Positions 58,706-64,000 of a stretch of DNA of 64,000 nucleotides are shown here, piece after piece. Within the stretch, counting starts at the first letter, position 1, and each line of letters starts with the position of its first letter. A model generated the notes under the pieces. The model had not been told where the DNA came from. It worked only from the letters and a program-made list of their open reading frames with translations, and searched no databases. The translations under genes and the position numbers were made by a program. Source of the DNA: an uncultured Lachnospiraceae bacterium (GTDB lineage Bacteria > Bacillota > Clostridia > Lachnospirales > Lachnospiraceae); the NCBI GenBank assembly GCA_947630925.1, contig CANRJM010000001.1, forward strand, positions 1-64,000. Reading direction: 5' to 3'.

Positions 58706-59296
58706 ATGTCATTTTATAGTAATCTGGGAGGAATCCGCGCATGGGGCAGGAAATTGGTTCTGCCGATCAGTAAGATACAAAAACTGATCGTGGAATGTCT
58801 CTTTGAAAAATATCATATAAAGAAGGTTATTGATTTTGGCGCAGGAACGCTTTACTGGTCAAAGTGGTTTTCCGGATTGCTGGGAGATAATGGCGATGTG
58901 ATTCCTGTAGATATCATTTTTGAACATACGAAGCCTGCAACGCCTATGAACTGTATTTCCCATATAGACCAGATTCCCAAAGAATCCTTATCGGAGCTGT
59001 CGCTGTTTTTCTGCTGCGACGTATTGCACCATTTGTCAGAGGAGGAATGGGCGCCGGCAAAAGAAGTCGCTTACCGGTATTGCGATTATGTAGTGATTAA
59101 GGATATTAATTGCCATTACCGTTTTAAAAACTGTATGAATAAATTACATGACCGCATTATCAATGGAGAAAAAATCCATGATGTTGACCCGGATATTCTG
59201 CTCCGTGAATTGAAAAATGCCGGATTTGAAGTGGAGTACCGCGATATTCATAAGTTATGGTATCCCCACTTTATGATAATTGCTGTCAGGAAGTAG
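58706..59296 (+). CDS. SAM-dependent methyltransferase-like protein
   Basis: KVIDFGAGTLYWSKWFSGLLGDNGDVIPVDI; CDVLHHLSEEEW. Confidence 0.75.
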   Translation: MSFYSNLGGIRAWGRKLVLPISKIQKLIVECLFEKYHIKKVIDFGAGTLYWSKWFSGLLGDNGDVIPVDIIFEHTKPATPMNCISHIDQIPKESLSELSLFFCCDVLHHLSEEEWAPAKEVAYRYCDYVVIKDINCHYRFKNCMNKLHDRIINGEKIHDVDPDILLRELKNAGFEVEYRDIHKLWYPHFMIIAVRK

Positions 59297-59421
59297 TATT
59301 CAGAAATGGAGAATAGTGTTGGAACGGATAAGATTGTAAATTTTTTGTTCATAATTGGGACTTTAGGGACTATGAGTTGGAGAATGCTGGATTGGAAGTG
59401 GAAGTAGAAATGGAGATTAGT

Positions 59422-61200
59422 ATGGAGAGATTACTGGAATACCCATTTGATGCCAATGAGATTTTAAAGAAAAAGAAGCGGATAAAAAAGGAATTGCTCC
59501 AAAAAGAGAATCTTCTGCAAAAGAAAATTGCTATATTGGGCGGTTCTACAACAAGTGAGATTAAAGACATTCTGGAGCTGTTTCTGCTGCATTATGGTAT
59601 CAGGTCGACGTTTTATGAGTCTGAGTTTGGGCAGTTCTGGCAGGATGCGATGTTTGATAATGCAGAGCTGGACACATTTGCTCCGGATTTGATTTATATT
59701 CATACGAGCAATCGTAATATTTTGCAGTATCCTTCTCTCAGTGCTGCCGAATCGGAAGTGAATGACCTTTTAGAGACCGAATCAGAGCGGTTTTGTTCTA
59801 TGTGGGACCGGCTGAAAGAAAAGTATGCCTGTCCGATTATCCAGAACAATTTTGAACTGCCTGCGTATCGTCTGTTGGGGAATCGGGAGGCAAGTGATAT
59901 TCATGGGAGGATTTATTTTTTGAATTGCCTGAATATGAAGTTTTATGAATATGCCCGTACCCATGAAGATCTTTATATCAATGATATTCAGTATCTGTCC
60001 GCTTCCTATGGGTTGGAACAATGGTCGGACCCTCTGTTCTGGCATATGTATAAATACAGTCTCTGTCTGCCTGCCATTCCATACCTTGCCCTGAATGTTG
60101 CCAATATCATTAAAGCAATTTACGGGAAAAATAAAAAGGCTTTGGTTTTGGATCTGGATAATACTTTATGGGGAGGCGTTATCGGAGATGATGGGACAGA
60201 AGGGATAGCAATCGGACACGAGACGTCTATGGGACAGGTCTACAGTGAATTTCAGGAGTATCTTAAATCATGTAAGGAAATGGGGATTATGCTCAATGTC
60301 GATTCCAAAAATGAGGAGGAGAATGTGCTGGCCGGTCTGAACCATCCGGAAGGAACACTGCGTCCGGAAGATTTTATTGTGATTAAGGCAAACTGGGAAC
60401 CGAAGGATCGCAACTTTACGGCGATTAGTGAAGAATTGAATATTCTGCCGGAAAGCATGGTGTTTATTGACGACAATCCGGCAGAGCGCGAGATTGTCCG
60501 CGCGCAGATTCCGGGAGTTTCTGTTCCGGAGCTTGACCGGGTGGAGGACTATATTCGTGTCATTGACCGATCCGGGTTCTTTGAAGTGACAGAGCTTTCC
60601 GAGGATGATTTCAAAAGAAACAGCATGTATCGGGAGAATGCCAAAAGGAAGCAGCAGCAGAAAAGTTTTTCGGATTATGGAGAATATTTACGGTCACTGG
60701 AAATGAAAGCGGTCATTCGTGATTTTGATACGATTTATCTGCCAAGGATTGCCCAGCTTACCAATAAATCCAATCAGTTTAATCTGACTACGAAACGGTT
60801 GTCAGAGGCTGAGATAGAAAGTCTTGTAAAAAAGGAAGAGTACATTCGCCTGTATGGGAAGCTTTCTGATAAATTTGGGGATAACGGCGTCGTTACTGTT
60901 GTCATAGGAAGACAGGAAGAAGAGCTCCTTCATATAGAACTCTGGCTTATGAGCTGTCGTGTTTTAAAACGCGGCATGGAAGACGCTATGCTGGATGAAC
61001 TGGTAAAGCAGTCCAAAGCAAGGAAAATAAAACGGTTGAAAGGCTACTATTATAAAACTGCCAAAAATGCTATGGTAAAAGAATTTTACGGCAGCATGGG
61101 CTTTGAAAAAATATCAGAAAACAGCGCGGGAGACAGCGAGTGGATTCTGGAGCTGGACGGATACCGTAACCGCAATCAGGTTATTGGGATGATCAATTAA
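59422..61200 (+). CDS. FkbH-like HAD-IIIC protein (acyl/glyceryl-ACP loading)
   Basis: KALVLDLDNTLWGGVIGDDGTEGIAIG; NVDSKNEEENV; MVFIDDNPAEREIV; C-terminal acetyltransferase-like region. Start 59422 preferred over the TTG at 59377. Confidence 0.93.
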   Translation: MERLLEYPFDANEILKKKKRIKKELLQKENLLQKKIAILGGSTTSEIKDILELFLLHYGIRSTFYESEFGQFWQDAMFDNAELDTFAPDLIYIHTSNRNILQYPSLSAAESEVNDLLETESERFCSMWDRLKEKYACPIIQNNFELPAYRLLGNREASDIHGRIYFLNCLNMKFYEYARTHEDLYINDIQYLSASYGLEQWSDPLFWHMYKYSLCLPAIPYLALNVANIIKAIYGKNKKALVLDLDNTLWGGVIGDDGTEGIAIGHETSMGQVYSEFQEYLKSCKEMGIMLNVDSKNEEENVLAGLNHPEGTLRPEDFIVIKANWEPKDRNFTAISEELNILPESMVFIDDNPAEREIVRAQIPGVSVPELDRVEDYIRVIDRSGFFEVTELSEDDFKRNSMYRENAKRKQQQKSFSDYGEYLRSLEMKAVIRDFDTIYLPRIAQLTNKSNQFNLTTKRLSEAEIESLVKKEEYIRLYGKLSDKFGDNGVVTVVIGRQEEELLHIELWLMSCRVLKRGMEDAMLDELVKQSKARKIKRLKGYYYKTAKNAMVKEFYGSMGFEKISENSAGDSEWILELDGYRNRNQVIGMIN

Positions 61201-61232
61201 TTCTTTAATATAAGAAAGAGGTGGAGTAAAGT

Positions 61233-61472
61233 ATGACAAGAAAAGAGATTTTGGAAGAACTGAATCAGGTGTTTATTGAGGTATTTGATGATGATACGAT
61301 CATGGTAACAGAGGAGACCACGGCGGAAGATATTGAGGATTGGGACAGCTTGATGCATATATCTTTGGTCAATGCGGTGGAGGATGCCTTTGATTTAAAA
61401 TTTGATATGAAGGATATTGTCAGTTGGAAAAACGTAGGAGAAATGGTGGATGTTATCGAAAGAGAATTATAA
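61233..61472 (+). CDS. Acyl carrier protein
   Basis: EDWDSLMHISLVNAVEDAFDLKF (DSL phosphopantetheine site), ~79 aa. Confidence 0.93.
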   Translation: MTRKEILEELNQVFIEVFDDDTIMVTEETTAEDIEDWDSLMHISLVNAVEDAFDLKFDMKDIVSWKNVGEMVDVIEREL

Positions 61473-61908
61473 AGGACGTCATTATACGCTGGATACGATT
61501 CAGGTCGGGGAGACTGCTTCCTTTGAGGTAAAGATTACAGAAGAGATGCAGCAATCTTTTTTAGCGGTTACAGGAGATTGCAATCCAATGCATACGGATT
61601 CTGAACATGCAAAAAAATATGGCTATGATAATGTTCTGGTTTATGGCATGCTGACAGCAAGCTTTTATTCTACGCTGGCGGGGATGTATCTGCCCGGACA
61701 ACTTTGTCTTTTTCAGGAGTGCGATATAAAATGGAATAAGCCTGTTTATATCGGCGACCGCTTAAAAATATATGGGATAGTAAAAGAGATTGACCGGCGT
61801 TTTCAGCGTATCACGGTAAAAGCATATATCGAAAATGAAAAAAAGGAAAAAGTATCTCGCGCAAAGTTAATATGCGGAGTGCTTCCGGAAGAAACAAAGG
61901 GGGTGTAG
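61450..61908 (+). CDS. MaoC-like hydratase/dehydratase
   Basis: FLAVTGDCNPMHTDSEHAKKYGYDNVLVYGMLTASFYSTLAG hot-dog MaoC motif. Confidence 0.9.
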   Translation: MLSKENYKGRHYTLDTIQVGETASFEVKITEEMQQSFLAVTGDCNPMHTDSEHAKKYGYDNVLVYGMLTASFYSTLAGMYLPGQLCLFQECDIKWNKPVYIGDRLKIYGIVKEIDRRFQRITVKAYIENEKKEKVSRAKLICGVLPEETKGV

Positions 61909-61917
61909 TGTGGCAAC

Positions 61918-62661
61918 ATGAAAAAAGTATATTTTATCACAGGCGCATCTTCTGAGATTGGTGTATCTTATCTGCGTTCTCTTGAAAAAAGGAAAGAGCC
62001 GTGTATTGTTTTTGGCCAGTATCATTTGCATGGAGAAATATTATTTGAATTAGAGAAAGTATTTCAATATGTGGAACTTCATTCGTATAGCTGTGATTTA
62101 TCTTCTTCTGATTCCGTACAGAAAATGTTGCGGGCTCTCTCCGAACAGGGATATTGTCCCAATCATATCCTTCATCTTGCATCGGAAAAGATGCATTATA
62201 CGAGAGTCCGCCAATTTGACTGGGAACATTATTTACAGCAGATGGAGATTCAGGTGCATTCCCTGATTGAGATGCTCAAATATTTCCTGCGCGATATGCA
62301 GAAGCAGCAATATGGCCGTATTGTGATCATGTTGTCAGAATGCACTTTAGGAACGCCTGCCGGCTTCCTGAGCGATTATGTTATGATAAAATATTCTCTG
62401 CTTGGCATGGTAAAATCGCTTGCAGTAGAATACGGCGGAAAAGGGATTACGGTAAACGGAGTTTCTCCTGCCATGATGGAAACAAAATTCTTATCGGATA
62501 TTGATGAAAGGATTATTCAAATGAATGCGGAAAGCGCACCTATGAAGCGAAATGCAACAGTAGAGGAAACGGTTGCCGCAATCGGGTTCTTAATGTCAGA
62601 ACAGGCGTCTTATATTACGGGAAGCAACCTGAATGTTTCCGGAGGAAGATATATGTTATAG
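61918..62661 (+). CDS. SDR family oxidoreductase (3-oxoacyl-ACP reductase-like)
   Basis: KKVYFITGASSEIG; DYVMIKYSLLGMVKSLAVEYGGKGITVNGVSPAMMET (YxxxK); ITGSNLNVSGG. Confidence 0.9.
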   Translation: MKKVYFITGASSEIGVSYLRSLEKRKEPCIVFGQYHLHGEILFELEKVFQYVELHSYSCDLSSSDSVQKMLRALSEQGYCPNHILHLASEKMHYTRVRQFDWEHYLQQMEIQVHSLIEMLKYFLRDMQKQQYGRIVIMLSECTLGTPAGFLSDYVMIKYSLLGMVKSLAVEYGGKGITVNGVSPAMMETKFLSDIDERIIQMNAESAPMKRNATVEETVAAIGFLMSEQASYITGSNLNVSGGRYML

Positions 62662-62718
62662 GGCTTCCTTCAATGGAAAGCAGTCAGATAAAAAGAGTTT
62701 GTTATATTGGAGGAAACA

Positions 62719-64000
62719 ATGAGTTTAGCATCATTTTCTTTTCTTGCATTCTGCATTGTCACATTGATCGTATTTTATCTCATACCGCAGAGGTTTCAAT
62801 GGATTTGGCTGTTGTTTATGAATATTATCTTTTATGTCAATGCGGGTGCGGGAACAGTTGTCTTTATTCTGGCAACCTCGATTATTTCCTGGTTAGGCTG
62901 TATGGGCTTGAGCAAGCTGCGCAGCCGGGAAATGGTATGGCTCAAAAATAATAAACAATTGCCGAGGGAAGAAAAACAGAGGGAGAAAAGCGAGAGTGAA
63001 AAACGGCGGAAAAGGGTTCTTGCGTGTGTGCTGGTATTTATACTGGGGCAGCTGATATGCTTAAAATACGGTAATTTTCTATTACAAAATATAAACGGTA
63101 TCTTTCATACGGATTTTTTGTTGCTGGGGATTCTTATGCCGTTGGGAATTTCTTTTTATACCATTTTTTGTATCGGTTACTGTATTGACGTTTACAGAGG
63201 GCAGTATGAGGCGCAGACGAATCTTTTAAAACATATTACGGTAATTACGTTCTTTCCCTGCATTACGCAGGGACCGATTGAACGGTATGATCATTTGTCG
63301 GTACAGATTTTTGCAGAACATAAAATATCGTGGAATGAAATTCGCTTTGGTACATGGTTGATGCTTTGGGGATTTTTTAAGAAACTGGTTATTGCAGATT
63401 CGCTTGCGGTTGCGACAAATCTGGTTTTTTATGATTCACAGGGAAAATACCGCGGTTTTTATATATTTCTTGCAGCGATTCTTTATGCGGTACAGCTCTA
63501 TGCGGATTTTTCCGGTTATACCGATATTGTCAGGGGATTCAGCCAGTGTCTGGGGATTTCTCTGGCAGAAAATTTTGACAGCCCATATCTGTCCGGAAAT
63601 GTTGCAGAATTTTGGCGCAGATGGCATATGTCGCTTGGTACATGGTTTAAGGACTATGTGTTTTATTCGGTTTTGCGTAGCAAGTGGTGTCAGTCGTTTG
63701 ATAAATGGAGCAGGAAACGGTTTTCCAGAAGAATCTCTTCCAATTTGACGACAACAGCAGGCTTGTTGATCAACTGGACGCTGATAGGGCTTTGGCATGG
63801 TTCTTCCTGGAAGTTTGCTGCCTACGGTTTGTATTATGGGTTGATTATGATAGTCAGCATATGGCTTAAGCCGGTCTATGAGAAATTACTTTGTATTTTC
63901 CATATTCAGGAAGAGAGTTTTTTATGGCGGCTGTTTGAAGGAATCAGGACTTTTTTGATTGTTTCTTTTGGATATATTCTGTTTTGCGCAAATGAATTTA
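62719..64000 (+). CDS. MBOAT family O-acyltransferase (AlgI/DltB-like), truncated by the window edge
   Basis: Frame read by hand from ATG 62719 (behind GGAGGAAACA): MSLASFSFLAFCIVTLIVFYLIP..GISFYTIFCIGYCIDVYRGQYEA..FPCITQGPIERY..YADFSGYTDIVRGFSQCLGI..NFDSPYLSGNVAEFWRRWHMSLGTWFKDYVF..GLWHGSSWKF. No stop before 64000. Confidence 0.93.
   Translation, partial: MSLASFSFLAFCIVTLIVFYLIPQRFQWIWLLFMNIIFYVNAGAGTVVFILATSIISWLGCMGLSKLRSREMVWLKNNKQLPREEKQREKSESEKRRKRVLACVLVFILGQLICLKYGNFLLQNINGIFHTDFLLLGILMPLGISFYTIFCIGYCIDVYRGQYEAQTNLLKHITVITFFPCITQGPIERYDHLSVQIFAEHKISWNEIRFGTWLMLWGFFKKLVIADSLAVATNLVFYDSQGKYRGFYIFLAAILYAVQLYADFSGYTDIVRGFSQCLGISLAENFDSPYLSGNVAEFWRRWHMSLGTWFKDYVFYSVLRSKWCQSFDKWSRKRFSRRISSNLTTTAGLLINWTLIGLWHGSSWKFAAYGLYYGLIMIVSIWLKPVYEKLLCIFHIQEESFLWRLFEGIRTFLIVSFGYILFCANEF

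Noticed and set aside
59306-59407. 33-aa ORF MENSVGTDKIVNFLFIIGTLGTMSWRMLDWKWK
   Set aside because: No clear RBS; more likely spacer sequence before the FkbH gene.
62673-62951. 92-aa plus-strand ORF at the start of the MBOAT region
   Set aside because: Overlaps the MBOAT start in another frame; MBOAT ATG at 62719 has a good RBS and family motifs.
63436-63798. 120-aa antisense ORF and 118-aa sense ORF (63392-63748)
   Set aside because: Both are off-frame shadows of the MBOAT gene, whose frame runs to the window edge and is therefore missing from the ORF track.
1-64000. tRNA, rRNA, CRISPR array, integrase/transposase or phage genes
   Set aside because: None recognized on either strand by reading; a tRNAscan/Infernal/ISfinder run would be needed to exclude small cases.

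Overview
The window is a chromosomal segment from a Gram-positive, Clostridia/Lachnospiraceae-like bacterium. The lineage is inferred from gene content and style only. It is densely coding. I see no rRNA, tRNA, CRISPR array, transposase or phage module.

Main blocks:
- A secreted DUF2599-like protein and an unlisted 28-aa small ORF (0-1.4 kb).
- FapA/DUF342 protein with N-terminal repeats, an HD-GYP response regulator, ECF nickel/cobalt transporter CbiM(N)QO, LarB and LarC, then MATE (1.5-11 kb).
- YyaL/DUF255, FAD-oxidoreductase/Rieske, SDR and flavin reductase (11-16 kb).
- hsp20-clpB with a CIRCE-like/promoter overlap (16.5-19.7 kb).
- A cobalamin riboswitch in front of an orphan ZnuA/TroA-like metal-binding lipoprotein (19.8-21 kb).
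- M29 aminopeptidase, CgeB-like glycosyltransferase, rfbD/rfbC and a MerR regulator.
- Rhomboid, flavodoxin-like/SCP2 protein, HIT, a two-gene ABC transporter, HD nucleotidase and uvrA.
- A LacI-type sensor/GGDEF fusion, methyltransferase, hslO, SH3/glucosaminidase and cohesin-like surface proteins, clpC and radA.
- A heterodimeric ABC exporter.
- A cell-surface glycan cluster (52-64 kb): GT2, GT2-TagF fusion, polytopic GT-C-like protein, DPPR-synthase-like UbiA, methyltransferase, FkbH-like HAD-IIIC, ACP, MaoC, SDR and MBOAT, running off the right edge.

The strongest candidates for undescribed biology are the FkbH-ACP-MaoC-SDR-MBOAT acyl-decoration module joined to a polyprenyl-phosphoribose branch, and the B12-riboswitch-controlled orphan metal-binding protein. 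Family assignments come from motif recognition by eye; no database search was run.
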